From the NCBI GenBank assembly GCA_015698045.1, contig BLAL01000006.1, forward strand, positions 682,001-746,000: 64,000 bases of DNA. Direction: 5' to 3'. The first letter of the stretch is position 1. Every line of letters starts with the position of its first letter. Positions 13,236 to 25,643 of the stretch are shown here, one piece after another. A model generated the notes under the pieces. It was not told the origin of the DNA and did not search any database. It saw only the letters and a list, made by a program, of their open reading frames with translations. The DNA comes from Rhizophagus clarus. Lineage: Eukaryota > Glomeromycota > Glomeromycetes > Glomerales > Glomeraceae. A program made the translations under genes and the position numbers.

Positions 13236-13423
13236 AAAAAATGATTAACCAAACTTTAAATATAAAAACGCCGGAAATAATAGTTTTGGCATTTTTTTTC
13301 AGCATTTTTATTTAACCTAAATATATCAGGTCAACGGGTCAGATCAGGTACCTGACTAACACTGACCCGACCCGAAAATTTCGGGTCAATCCGTCAGGTC
13401 AGATTCAAAGCTCTAGCGAAACG

Positions 13424-15100
13424 TCTTTTTGAAATTAAATTATATATAACTGATATCAAAAACACGCATCGTTTATTTTAATATCAAAAAAAAAAATTGC
13501 GAAACTTTTTTTTAATTATAAGAAAAACGTTGCGAGACGTTTTTTTTTAATTAAATTATATATATCTGATATCAAAAAACGCGCAACGTTTTTTAATATC
13601 ATAAAAAAACATTGCGAAATGTTTTTTTAATTAAATTATGCAACGTTTTTTTTATTAAATTACATACCAAAAAACTTTTCGTAACATTTTTTATCAAATT
13701 ACGCTGTGAAGAGTTTTTTTTATTAAATTGTATATGTTAAAAAATATATTCGCAACGTTTTTTTTATCAAATTATCGAGAAAACATTTGCGTAATGGTTT
13801 TTTTTATTAAATTATACGTTAAAAAATGGTTTTGACAAATTATCAAAAAACGTTGCTAAACGTTTTTTATTAAATTATACATTAAAAAACGTTTGGCAAC
13901 GTTTATTAATAGCTTATAAAAGAATTTTTAAAAAACGTTGCTATTTTTATTTAATTCATAAATAAAAAACGGTTCGCAACTTTTTTTGTGACCATGATAA
14001 ATTTAACAATGAAAATTTGCCAAGGACTCAGACCAAGGTTTAACGATAAAAATATCACAATTGATTAACCGTTAATATACATAAACTAAGCTCACTAACT
14101 GTACTAAAAGAGCCCTAGTTTAGATCTTAAAATTACTTCAGATCTTCATTATTAAATTTCCTTCTGATTTTAAATTTTTTTGAATTTTATTATATCAAAA
14201 TGAAAATAAATATATTTAATATAAAAACAATTTAATGGGACTTTAAATTTATTAAAAAAGAATTATTATGTAATATATAATCATATTTTTTTGACTTTAT
14301 ATGTAATTAATTATTTTATTTAGTTCAAAATTTAAAATTTAGCGTAAATTTAGCATAAATTTATTGTAAATATAAAAATTAAATAAATTAAATACATTAA
14401 AAAAATTAAAATTCGCTATTCAATTGTTTATCAGTACATGCATTTAAAGTTTGATATTTCTTTTAATTTATTTATTCATTTATTATTTTTTTCTTTAAAA
14501 TAAAAATGCCACTAATTATCTGTTCTTTTTATTGTAAATAATCTTTCTGAAAAAATATTTTTTTTTTGAGTTAGGAATATTATTTAAACATGATAAAATA
14601 TTGTTATTATACACGCATTATGCTTAAGAACTGAAATATGAAATTCTATATCAGGTTATTATTAAATATGCCTATATAACAATATAAAATTTACTAATTG
14701 TAAAAATACTGTATTCAAATTTTTAATGTAATATGTAATATATTATAAGAATCATAGTATTAAAGTGTATGTAAAACTTAATATAATATAAGCAATCAGA
14801 TTATTAGAGTTAATCTATCAGTATATTCATATAATATTAGGTACAGTTATAAAATTTTAGTTACATTAAATATCTACTATAACTATGATAGATTTTTCTC
14901 TTTATTAAGGGATTTAAGTAGAGTTTTGTATTTTAAATTTGAAAATTATTAAAATCAATAAAAATAATCATTTAATTAATAAATTTAACGAAATCCTTCT
15001 TAACTCACATTTATGCTTTAATTTACAATAAAAGCAATTATGATAAGATAGTTATAAGGTCTTGTAATAAAATCAAGCAAAAGTATTCCCATATATCTGT
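13424..15100. other. AT-rich repeat remnant, no gene
   Basis: 13424-13990 has imperfect copies of an AACGTTTTTT…TTAAATTAT motif of the kind also seen at 9480-9700, so it is the other flank of the inserted element. 13990-15100 is AT-rich with no gene seen. Confidence 0.55.
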
Positions 15101-15104
15101 ATAA

Positions 15105-16010
15105 TCTGATACATATTTTTTTAAGGAATATGCATTATAATCTGATACATATTTCTTTAAGGAATATGCATTATAATCTGGCATATATTTCTTTAAGAAA
15201 TATGCATTATAACCTGATATGTTTTTTTAAGAAATGTTATTATATTCTGAAATATATTTCTTTGGGAAACATATATTGCATTGAAGAGTGGTGCATATTT
15301 TTTTGAAAAATATGAGTAGATGAATCTGACGCATATTTCTTTGGGAAACATGTAGTAAAGAGTGATGCACCTTTCTTTATATGCGTTATAATCTGGCGCA
15401 TATTTTTTGGGAAACATGCATTTATAATTTGGTGCATGTTTTATTGGAAAATAGCAATAACTGGTTATGTTTTTGGGAAACCTGCGTTATAATCTGGCGC
15501 AAATTTTTTTTGAGAAATATGCATTATAATCTGATGCATGTTTTTTTAGAAAACATGCGTTATAATCTGACGCATGTTTTATTGGGAAATATGTGTTATA
15601 ATCTGGTGCATATTTTATTGGGAAATATACGTTATAATCTGGCGCATGTTTTTTTGAGAAACATGCATTATAATCTGGCGCATGTTTTTTTGAGAAACAT
15701 GCGTTATAATCTGACGCATGTTTTATTGGAAAACATGCGTTATAATCTGACGCATGTTTTATTGGGAAACATGCGTTATAATCTGGCGCATGTTTTATTG
15801 GGAAACATGCGTTATAATCTGGCGCATGTTTTATTGGGAAACATGCGTTATAATCTGGCGCATGTTTTATTGGGAAACATGCGTTATAATCTGGCGCATG
15901 TTTTTTGAGAAACATGCGTTATAATCTGGCGCATGTTTTTTTGAGAAACATGCGTTATAATCTGGCGCATGTTTTTTTTTGGGAAACATGCGCTATACCT
16001 AGTGCATGTT
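15105..16010 (-). repeat. 36-39-bp hairpin minisatellite, array 2
   Basis: About 23 units of the same hairpin as at 5.9 kb but in the opposite orientation: CATGCG, TTATAATCTGG, CGCATG, then a TTTTTTTGAGAAA spacer. Units are diverged at the left edge (15105-15480) and nearly uniform from 15650 to 15980, consistent with recent homogenisation at the right side. Open frames on both strands are artefacts. Confidence 0.9.
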
Positions 16011-17040
16011 ATATTGGCAGCTGAATTAGCACTTGCTATAGTATGCTGAAATTAACGTTAATTTCAAACAATATCACGTGATTTATAATGCTGCCCATGG
16101 GCCGCCCATTAAAGGTTATAACCTAAACACCTGTGCCACAAATAATGAGGTTATAACCTTTGATGATCACCTTGATGGGGTGTTGTGCGCGTTATGAATA
16201 CCTAATTTAGAAATTGGAAATTATGAAAGACAAAAAAAGAAAATGAACATCTATCATTACGTTCTTAAGATTACGGTTTGCTAAATTGGTCTCACTTCAT
16301 TCTATGATTATGAAAGTCGGATCATTATAATTTGCAGGAGTTTCATCATAACTCCAATTTAGAATTTCTAGCACTAAAGTTTTAACTCAGGCATTGTTTT
16401 TTTTTAAAAAAAAATTGCTTTTAAGAAAGATGACAACGTTAAAGAAGGAAGAGTATATACAGATACAGTATATATGTATACCTGGGCCTAAGGGAAGGTA
16501 GTAAAATGAGAACTTTAGGCAATAGTGAAAACGAGAATAATAAACGGAAAAGAAAATTGGTATTTTTCATTTTGAGAATTTTTGGAAGTAATTATGTAAA
16601 CCTTGTATCGATTTGTATTAAAATGATTTGTTTGTCTTAAAATATTTAAATGTACCAAAATAGAACAATAGCGATTTGATTAGTAAAAAATCCTGTAGAC
16701 TCAAAAAAAGTTATTTTTTATTATCATATTACTACTTAAAATATTTAATGTGAAATAAATCAATTTATTTGCATTTTTTTTCTTATTGTTAAATGTACCA
16801 AAAAGTAGAGTCAAATTGTTAATTAATCCTGTAATCTCAAAAAAAGTCATTTGATTTTTCATTATCATATTACTCTTTAAAATATTTAACGCGAATAAAA
16901 AAATCAATTTATTTTGCTTTTTTTTCTTCTTAGTTCTTAAATCCTTAAAACATTTAACGAAAATCAATTTTATTTACTTATTTACATATCAAAAAAAAAG
17001 ACAAAAAAAAAAAGTTACGTTTTAAGAAGTGTTTATGCTT
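16011..17040. other. No gene; palindrome pair and AT-rich sequence
   Basis: Two copies of the palindrome AGGTTATAACCT lie at about 16114 and 16150 beside a GC-rich patch. The rest is AT-rich, with A-run-bearing direct repeats (16690-16990) containing CTCAAAAAAAGT and TTAAAATATTTAA. Confidence 0.45.
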
Positions 17041-17049
17041 GACATTCCC

Positions 17050-18850
17050 TAATTGTGCTAATAAAGAAATAACAAGAGACCCATTAATTTTTATCCATTT
17101 AATCGCACTATTGATCCCACAAAAATATCACGAGTATGTCCTTTCTTTATTATTACAAGTATCATTAAAAATGAGATTTTTACGTGAAAGATATTCTCCG
17201 GTGCTACATTATACCTAAAGGGCGTTTTTGATATTCTTGTCTGTAGGAAATTATTTTGATGTATTCATGGTTGCACACTCTGAAGGATAGTATTGTTCAA
17301 ATATCTTTCACGAATGGAACTAGAACTTGGGACTGGCAGTCAATAAATATTATATTCGTTCTTGGATCTTCCCGAGTATCTTTTGGTCGTGGGCATTTCG
17401 ATCGATGAACAGTTTAGAGATAGTATCCTTTTCTGATTTGCGTTCTCCACTATATCACTGCTGTCGTCTCTAAACATACTTCTCTAATGAATAATTTCGA
17501 GACATCATTTAAGAGAGTTCTTTTTGTTAGGTGTGATATTAATCGACGTGTTATTACTCTTATTGTTATTAAGAGAAGGGGTTGAGAATTCAGACTGACC
17601 CCGTGTAAAAGATGATTGTATTGTCGATTAGAATAGGAATCTAAGTTTATTACGTTGAGATTGAATTTCTTGATGTTTAATTTGTTGTTGCATTGATATG
17701 GTCGATGTTTAGGGTCCCACAAATTGAACAGTGTCTTAGATCAGCAGGAGGAAAGATATGTAGTTTGCGATTATCATTCAACTGAACACTAATTGAATTG
17801 AGCATATTTTTGTCCTTGAATAATTCTTTTTTTGTACGTAGATAGGCGTGTTTCGTAAGTTGTCTAATGTGTGCAGGAGGAATGACACAACTTTTACATC
17901 CAACTTTGAACGAGATCTTCTAATTGTGTGTCGATGTAAAGACTCATGACTTTGTAAGTATAGTTGTTGCGGTTCTTGTATTCTTCTGATTTCTTATCCA
18001 TAGGTAAAATCCGGATACAAAATTTTTCCCTATTGATGGCCCGAATGTCTTTTTTTCCAGAAATTATCTACAGATTCCTGGTTTTGGTATTCAATAAAGA
18101 ACATGTTGAAGGTAGTGGGTTTAGGTGAAAATATTTTTTTCATTTTTGTCTTTTCTAGGAGTTCTACTCTCGTCATGCTTATGATAAGTCCTTGCTGTGA
18201 GAAAATTCTATTAATATCAGCTAGTTAGAGGCGTTTAGTACATCTTACTTGTATGAGGATGCTTCTTTATTCTTTGTCATCAATTTGTTTTGTGTAATAT
18301 GGGTTAGGCTTTCTTTGTTATAAATCTGAAATGTAACGTACTAACGTTAAGTTGTTCATTTAGGACATTGGCGAACGAGTTTTCATTGTAAATCCTATTT
18401 TTAGAATAGGTAATCTATTATAAATTTTTGTGTCCTCAATTCCTGAAAAATCGATTAAGTTACCTAAGCAGGCTCTGAGTTGCGAGTGTCTTTGAGCGTA
18501 AGCGTGTGCAAACAATGATAGACTGATAGTAGTAGAAGCCGGAAGTATAGGTTCGTTAGTTTTGGCTTTTTTAGTATTAGAAGACGTTTCTTCTTAACTC
18601 GTACGGTCATCCTGTACGGGGTGAATATTGTCGCAGACGGAACGGGAGTGTTATCTTGTTGAACCTGTGTAATAACAGATTTTTTAGTAGTTTGCGGTTT
18701 GGCATGTTTAGAAGTAATAAAGCAACGAAGTATAAAGTAATTTCTCAGAAATAAAGAAAAAGAATGGGTCGCATATATAGAAAGTGTTTTTATTTCTTCA
18801 CAAAAAAATTGGTTGCCAAAATCGATTATCCCTCTGATCAAATCACCTTA
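17050..18850 (-). pseudogene. Decayed coding region, possibly a retrotransposon ORF
   Basis: This segment is less AT-rich than its surroundings and on the minus strand shows open stretches in all three frames (17450-17722 and 18464-18841 the longest), broken by stops and frameshifts. One stretch reads KPQTTKKSVITQVQQDN followed by a proline/serine-rich segment. The look is that of an old protein-coding sequence, most likely from a retrotransposon, but no diagnostic motif was found. Confidence 0.3.
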
Positions 18851-21800
18851 AAAAATCGCAGGAAACTCTATAGATGGAAAAGAGTATCACATGATTCTCC
18901 TTGAAAACTTAGACTGGAAATCGTAAACGTATATTATTCGTTATAATCAGGAAAAAAAAGGGCATCGTGTAATAAAGGTATGTGAAGATTCCTACTCTAT
19001 GTCAAGGAAATGTTCACAGATCAATAAAACAAGGAAGCAATTGTATATGGAATCGATTAGAATTTCTCTGAGGTAGCTCGTTCTATAAAAAAATGATGTA
19101 TTTCGTCTCGTCATCCTTAGAGAAGTAATGACCAGGTTCTCATGAAACAAATTCATAGCGTATTATCTGATCGGGTGTTAGCCTTTTTTCCATCAGTGCG
19201 TCGATACCGTTTTTTCGAAACTATATTAAACATGTACAGTACGTTGTTTTCCCAGCTTCATTTATGTTCTAGTTAACTATCATTTATTTTCGATAAGTAA
19301 ATGAATAAATGTTACAATAATCGCAGAGAAAAAATATAGTCCCATGTTTTCTTTCTGAACGATTTCTGTTTTGTAAGTTCATACATAAATTACATACTTT
19401 TGGATGATGCTATATCGGCAAGGTTTTCATGTTTGGAAATCGAGAAACAAACAGGTTTCATTACACAATATACTGTATACTCGTACTGTATTTTCATATA
19501 TTTTCATATGTATTCTAGCTGAACTAGGTTAATGACCGTTTGTTCTACATCCAATAAATAGGGGCTACATAATCTTCATTTGCTGCGGCATTATACGTAA
19601 GGTTAGCATTATCCCATTGTACTATGTATGACCAATGGATCTAAACAAATATCGGTTATTTTCATGCACGGGGAACAAATATTCCAGATATCGTTTTTTT
19701 TTCTGAATAACTTCCTTAAATTGAATACAAAATAACCATAGGTGTTTTCACATGGATATAATCTTGGTGCTGTAAACTAACACGTTAGAATATGTATTCT
19801 GATACTTCCTACAAGGAGGTTTCCTGTGTTTTTGTTAACCATGGAAACGAGACACTTTATCAACTTAAGTATTTGAAAAGAAAAGGAAAGGAGTGTTTCC
19901 GCTACTCTGACCTTATTGATATAGTGTTATGGAAAATGGGCCTTCCACCCTTCATAATTTTCTTCGTTCCTCAGAGAACCATGAAGATTTTTTTTCTTGT
20001 AACATCTTAAATTAGTAAAAGTTAATGATATGATTAAACATACTGTATTCCAAAAAAGGATGAAATTTCGTTTACATGATTTCGATTACTTGGGTGTTTT
20101 CATTGTGGCTTTAACCTTAATACGCATAATACTTCTTTCTGGAAACTCGGAACAAAGATTTGAGCGAATAAGAGACAGTGATCAGCTAGTATATACTTCT
20201 TAGCTATAGATTATATAGCTATTAGTTTGTCATTTCGATTATTAATTGGCGATGCATACTATTCTGATGAATCTAATGCTATGTATTATTAATTGTATGT
20301 TGTTTTTATCCTTGTTGAATCACAAAATAAAAATGTTATGTGGGCATTTTCTTAAGATATCGATTTATTATGTTAAAGAGTGACAAGAGGCCTGCCAATG
20401 TGTGGAAATAAGGACTCGATAATTTTATTTTTATGATCGAAACTGATATTATCGTAATAGATAACAAGACTAGAAAATAGGATTCGAGCCATATTTTTGT
20501 GATCGAAAACGAAAGACTATGGAAATAAGATAACAGGGCTAGAAAGATCATGATCAAATATGGTTTGTAAACAATTAGGTTCGAAGGAATAACTCTGGGT
20601 TAGAACTCTTGTTTTTGTGATCGAAGACAAAAGATTATATCTGATATAGTTAATAGATGAGAAAACACAATTATCGAAATATTAATAATTGCGATATGAG
20701 GAACATAATGAATGGTGGCTTAAACCAGTTTTACTAATCAAAAACGAGGACAACAATTTCGATTATATGTTACAATAGATGATATTGCTTGTTGTTTAGA
20801 CTACCCGTTAATGAAAATAAATGCGGTTTTATTTGGCTTTGCCTTTCGAAAAAATAGCCCAGTTCCACTGAAAGTTACGACTATCTCTTGATTGCAAAAT
20901 GGGATCGAGATATATTATCACCATTTGTTCCATGAACTTCGGACTAAGAGAATGATCCGATATCACCATCGACAATTGTAATTTATTGATATACAGTACA
21001 ATAATAAATCACATCTAGGCTTAGATACAACCTTCGTCCTTGTACTCAGAGTTACTACGTGGGGTATGCGCAGTTCTACTAAAACAAGTCAACTGTTACC
21101 TTGGGGGTCACGGTCTCGTAGTTGAGAATTTTTTTGATAGATTGTATCACTTATGGTACGTGACAAGATCATAATACGTATCTCGAACATGAATTTTTTC
21201 GAGAAAGTTGATAACACTCGTTGTCGGAGGACACATCCTTTGTATTACGATAAATACAACTATTTTTGTTTTTTTACTATAGAAAGTGCGGACTAACAAA
21301 AAATGAACTATATTTGTTCCTTTAAAAAAATTTTTCGACAGTCATATTGTCTATTTCAAAAGCGAATATCTACAATGGAACACATTCTGTAATCGATGAA
21401 CAGTTATATTTGTAATTAGTAGCAAGATAATTGAAAAGTCGATTGGAACTAATTTGAGAATGCAAACAATACTCATCAATATCCGAATACGAATATTTAT
21501 AAAAAGGAAACTGGAGCGTCTAAAGGATCGTATAGAGAAAGTATAGGTATAATTTCGTGAAACTTTGAAAGCTTATTTCTTTGAAAAGCTAAAGCCAAGT
21601 TAAGCTCTCGTCAATACATACGGCTCACCTCCTTCAGATTCTAGTTTTTCTACATATGGTCAACGAATTTCCTCTTAAGATCAGTTCGAAAAAATAGATA
21701 CAGTATGTAATTCGAATACTTGCTATGATTTTGTCAAGTGTGGAGAAACCGCCCAGAGGATCAACATACCCAGCACCTGATGAGCCGTAACTTACAATCA
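18851..21800. other. Long stretch with no gene recognised
   Basis: Composition is less AT-biased than the satellite region, but no frame exceeds about 73 codons and none has a family motif. Three or four diverged copies of a TTTTTGTGATCGAARACRAAAG sequence occur at about 20430, 20492 and 20610. A related TAATCGAAGATGAGAGA occurs near 26055. Confidence 0.45.
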
Positions 21801-23095
21801 GTACTCTAGAAATGGTTGAAGTTAAAAATAAGGATATTGTATAAATACCCAGGTATATTACAAATTATTACAAATATTTGGTTGTTATGTTATTTTTTTT
21901 TTATTGTAATAAAATTTTGCCATGTAAACATAAGACAGAGAGTATTTCAGGAAAAAAAAAATGTCAACAGTTATTTTGGAGAAAAGAAATCTCTTCCGGA
22001 CTTGGTAATATAGATACATGAGAATTATGTTCGCATTTTTTGAATTTTCTTTACGAACCTTTTTATTTTCATACCTTATCTTATTCCAGATGACCGTAGA
22101 TGAATATAATTGTCTAACAAGATTATTCCAATGCGGTTAGCAATAAGTGGGAAGAAATCGTAATACAATGGATTGTTGTATTATACTTATTCCAAATTTT
22201 TTCTGTATGTGTTCCTTTCCGATTTTTACTCTTACTATATGTTCGATATTGTCTCATTATATACTGATTGTTATCTATTATAATATATTTATCGATCACA
22301 GCAAATATTTCTTTGATCATCATAAGAATTGAATTAGCGGGTTCTGGTCGCACACTTTCAACAAATGTTATATATGTCCTTATATTTTTCGTAATTATTT
22401 TTTGGCATGTTTCCACGTATTATAAATAAAGATTAACACTTGAAATCATTGCTAGTATTTATTCTTATGTCAATTAATATATGGATAAATTTTTTGAGAA
22501 GTGCATCTTATTTAGAAGTATTGTCTAGGTGAGATGGTTTCAAAAAAAAGTTGAGATCATAAATGAAATTGTGCGATTACTATATTAGACATTAATGAGG
22601 TTGTGTTTTACTCGCTTAATGTGTACTGTACTATTTTTATTTCGTAACAGGGTACATTTTCGATTTTATAAGAACCACGAAAAAACTTTTACCTGCGAAT
22701 GTTATTTAGCTCAATGGGTGTTCCCATGCTTTAAATTTTTCTGCTGGGTCATCAATATCGCATTTTTTTAATTTGGTTTTGGTGATTATTAATAGGACAG
22801 GGTTTTAGAAAATTTGATGTGGTCAAATATATAACATATGATTCCGTTCAAGTACTGCGATTGGTTTTCGTTTGTTGCAAAGATAATACGACCAACTAAA
22901 AGATCAACGATATCAATGATAATTTATAATTGAAAAAGGCAATTAAAACCTTTTCGAGGTAAATACTGTAACTTAGTTAATTTTTTACACGTAATTTAGT
23001 AATAACGCTTTATAACAGTATGCATACGCATTTGGAAATTTATTACACTATAATATAGATCTATAATTTTGACTCGATTTTCATAATTTTTAAAG

Positions 23096-23124
23096 AATAA
23101 ATAAATAAATAAATAAATAAATAA
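23096..23124. repeat. (AATA)n microsatellite
   Basis: Seven tandem AAATA-type units sit just after the stop codon of copy 1. A shorter version lies at the equivalent place in unit 2 (about 26710-26730), so it predates the duplication. Confidence 0.7.
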
Positions 23125-23138
23125 CTCACAATTTACAC

Positions 23139-23882
23139 TTAATTTATAGCCTGATAACCATTTCGTCTATTCTCACGATATCGGTAATAGATATGAGACA
23201 GAATAGCACTAATAATAATACCAAGTACAAATCCAATCGATCCAGTAATTATGGGAAATCCTGGTTGATTTACCAATGTATCCAATAAATGAATATCCAC
23301 ACGAGCAGAAGTCATATCACAACCGAAGCTATTATCTAGACCAACGCCTACAATGAAATCGATAGGTTCATTTGCTCTTACAGTAATTCCACTATCAGTT
23401 GTTTTGAACGATTTCGAATCTCTTTGACCGGCTAGGTTTGCTTCCCAAAGCGTCACTAGGTTATTATGTACTATATAAGCTCCTGAATGACTTGCGCATT
23501 CATCGATATGCGTAAAAGTTGCGCTTATGACATAATTTCCATCCTTCGGTGCAGTAAATCTCACGACAGAGAATCTACCATCGTCGCCTGGATGCATGGC
23601 TACATCGTTAGCAGCAAATGTTATAGTGTGAGTATTCGGTTCCTTAAAGAAAACATACGTTGGCCTGGTGTTATAAAAAACACCCAGCCAGTGAGTAAAC
23701 CATATAGTATCGCGTCCAAACCAGGCGACTATTTCACTATAGTTGCCTGGTTCCGGATCTAAATGTGTAAATAAACTCAACATTCCGGTTACATGATAAC
23801 CGGCAGGCTTTGAGCCGTAAGACCACACTGAAGAAGGATTATGTATAAGAGAAAAGTCAGAACTTAATGACCATTTTGACAT
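23139..23882 (-). CDS. Beta-rich single-pass membrane protein, copy 1
   Basis: Single-exon frame of 247 codons starting MSKWSLSSDF. There is no clear N-terminal signal peptide. Residues ~10-205 look beta-rich, with a block HPGDDGRFSVVRFTAP at 97-112 followed by GNYVISATF, and a later IDFIVGVGLDNSFGCDMTS. These blocks resemble extracellular beta-sandwich proteins of bacteria (planctomycete and cyanobacterial PEP-CTERM-type proteins), from memory of that family. A hydrophobic helix at ~210-229 is followed by a basic tail (YYRYRENRR), so the protein is probably tail-anchored or single-pass. Two cysteines (129 and 188) may pair. The function is unknown; horizontal acquisition is possible. A close paralogue lies at 26766-27506. 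Confidence 0.85.
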   Translation of the reverse strand: MSKWSLSSDFSLIHNPSSVWSYGSKPAGYHVTGMLSLFTHLDPEPGNYSEIVAWFGRDTIWFTHWLGVFYNTRPTYVFFKEPNTHTITFAANDVAMHPGDDGRFSVVRFTAPKDGNYVISATFTHIDECASHSGAYIVHNNLVTLWEANLAGQRDSKSFKTTDSGITVRANEPIDFIVGVGLDNSFGCDMTSARVDIHLLDTLVNQPGFPIITGSIGFVLGIIISAILSHIYYRYRENRRNGYQAIN

Positions 23883-24816
23883 TTTTTTCTATAAATTTAT
23901 TTTATTTTATAGGAGTCAGTTCAGTGAATGTGATATTATTACGTCATTATTCACTGAGTAAATTTTTTACCGGACGATCAATGCATGTTCATGTGTGACA
24001 AAAAATAGCATTATAATTACTTTTCTGCAATAAAATTAGAACTCTTATTTACGTTGGCTCATATAGTGAGTTAAAAGGTAACGAAAAAAGTAATTGTGCG
24101 ATGGGCTATATTTATAGTTAACTAATAATCATAATCACACTCTCGAAGAACAGGCTGAATTATTAAGTGAAACAGTAGAAACCTTCCAAGAAAATAACTC
24201 GCAATACTATTTTGTGATAAGTGAGAAGGGACCTCACGGTTGTCATGTTATACTTTTTTTATCGTAGTAAAATTTTGCCATGTAGACATAATATGAGAGT
24301 GGTTACAGGAAGAAATTGTCAACTGTTATTTTGGAGAAAAGAATTTCCTTTTCGGACTAGTAATATAGACGCATGAGAAATATGTTCGCATTTTTTGAAT
24401 TTTCTTCATGAACCTTTTTATTTTCTTACCTTGTCTTATTACAGATGACCGTAGATTATGTATATTTCCACTAAGATTATTCCAATGTGGTTATGCAATA
24501 AGTGAGAAAAAATCGCAATACGATGGATTATTGCATTATACTTATTCCAAATGAGAGCACTTGTATTACGTCTATGTATTGACACAATGTCTACAAGAGA
24601 ATCATAACCTTACTAGTATCAGTATGATTACAGGCGAAATTAGAAATGATAAGGCATATTACGGTAATGCTCTTATGCCATTTATGCATGTAACATGAAT
24701 ATATTGATCAGTAAGTTAAGGTGATTTCGATTGCCATAATATTCCTTTTAGCGTAGTCATATATCGAACGCATATATTACCTTTACTAATAATTTCCTTT
24801 GAAATTTATCATTCAG

Positions 24817-25643
24817 GTCTCCTTTAGTCAACATAGTGGAAGTGCGAGAATTGGAAAAAACCTTGGACGGAGAAGTAGTAATAATTGGAAAGGTTGGAAT
24901 AGGGAATTTAATTATATTGATTATGATCGATGATTGATCGATCAATCAATTAATCGATCACAAAATTTAGAATCCGATTAATTATGATCGATCAAATATA
25001 TAATCAATCAATACAATCAATCAATAACCATATGATAACTTCTATTTAATTGATTAAAAAATTCTAATTTTAGTATACTGTACAGGCAGATTTTTATAAT
25101 ATTATTAATATTAAAAACTTTTTGCCGGAAGCTGTAAGCGAATTATTTTTTTTCCATTTGAATAAACTAAGAATAATTTAGCTTGAAAATACATAATAAA
25201 ATAACAAATGATAAACTTTCATAATAAATTTTTTCATAATATAAATATCGATTATCAAACTTAATTTACTTAATTTAAAATTTAATATGGCGATTACTAT
25301 TTGATCGGTTAAATTGGTCGATCAAACATGATTGATCGAGTTTGATCGATCATACTCTCTATAAAATAATCAATTAATCGATCAAAGTTTTTGGAGACAA
25401 TTAAATTCCCTAGGTTGGAAGGCTCGTAGTAATCAAAATATCCAACTCAAGGACTGTTTTCGCAAAAACGAGATGAATAACTGGGAGAGAATATTAGTTT
25501 CCATATTTGCACTTGTTCGTAGTGTTATATGTGCACACAATACCAGTAGGCCTTGTCTAGTTTTCACTGAAATAAGATCATATGGGTTCGTGTTCATAAC
25601 AATCACACCATCTTGCCGTTCATACCAGTTTAATCCACCATGA
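24817..25643 (+). pseudogene. Candidate coding piece interrupted by a MITE
   Basis: After an AG acceptor (TTATCATTCAG) a plus-strand frame runs to a TGA at 25641. If the MITE and one target copy (521 bp) are left out, the 306 nt left are open for 101 codons through the insertion site. The minus strand also has a 90-codon frame here (25433-25705), so the coding strand is not certain. No family is recognised. Confidence 0.3.
24892..25420 (-). mobile_element. hAT-type MITE, second copy (513 bp)
   Basis: The element spans 24900-25412, starting TAGGGAATTTAATT and ending AATTAAATTCCCTA, and is the reverse complement of the one at 3195-3707. The flanking 8-bp duplication is GGTTGGAA (24892-24899 and 25413-25420). 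I see one substitution between the two copies, near 25307. Confidence 0.92.

Larger units (their letters stand above)
9692..13423. mobile_element. 3.7-kb hAT-like element filled with minisatellite
   Basis: The left end at 9700 reads TAGAGTTCTGAACGGG. The right end at 13415, in reverse complement, reads TAGAGCTTTGAATCTGACC. The 8-bp sequence GCGAAACG flanks both ends (9692-9699 and 13416-13423). Subterminal GACCCG/CGGGTC motifs lie next to both ends. Nearly all the interior is tandem repeat, apart from a roughly 750-bp unique segment (10740-11495). No transposase frame is present. The surrounding DNA is itself repetitive (TTGCGAAACGTTTTTT), so a chance flank match must be considered, but TIR and TSD agree. 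Confidence 0.72.

Noticed and set aside
15381-15915. Long frames on both strands with repeated HAPDYNACFPIK or RYNLAHVLLGN
   Set aside because: Artefact of the 36-bp minisatellite, with no unique sequence at either end.
23487-23762. Plus-strand 91-codon frame inside the membrane protein gene
   Set aside because: Shadow of the minus-strand gene; the equivalent frame in the paralogue is not conserved as a protein.
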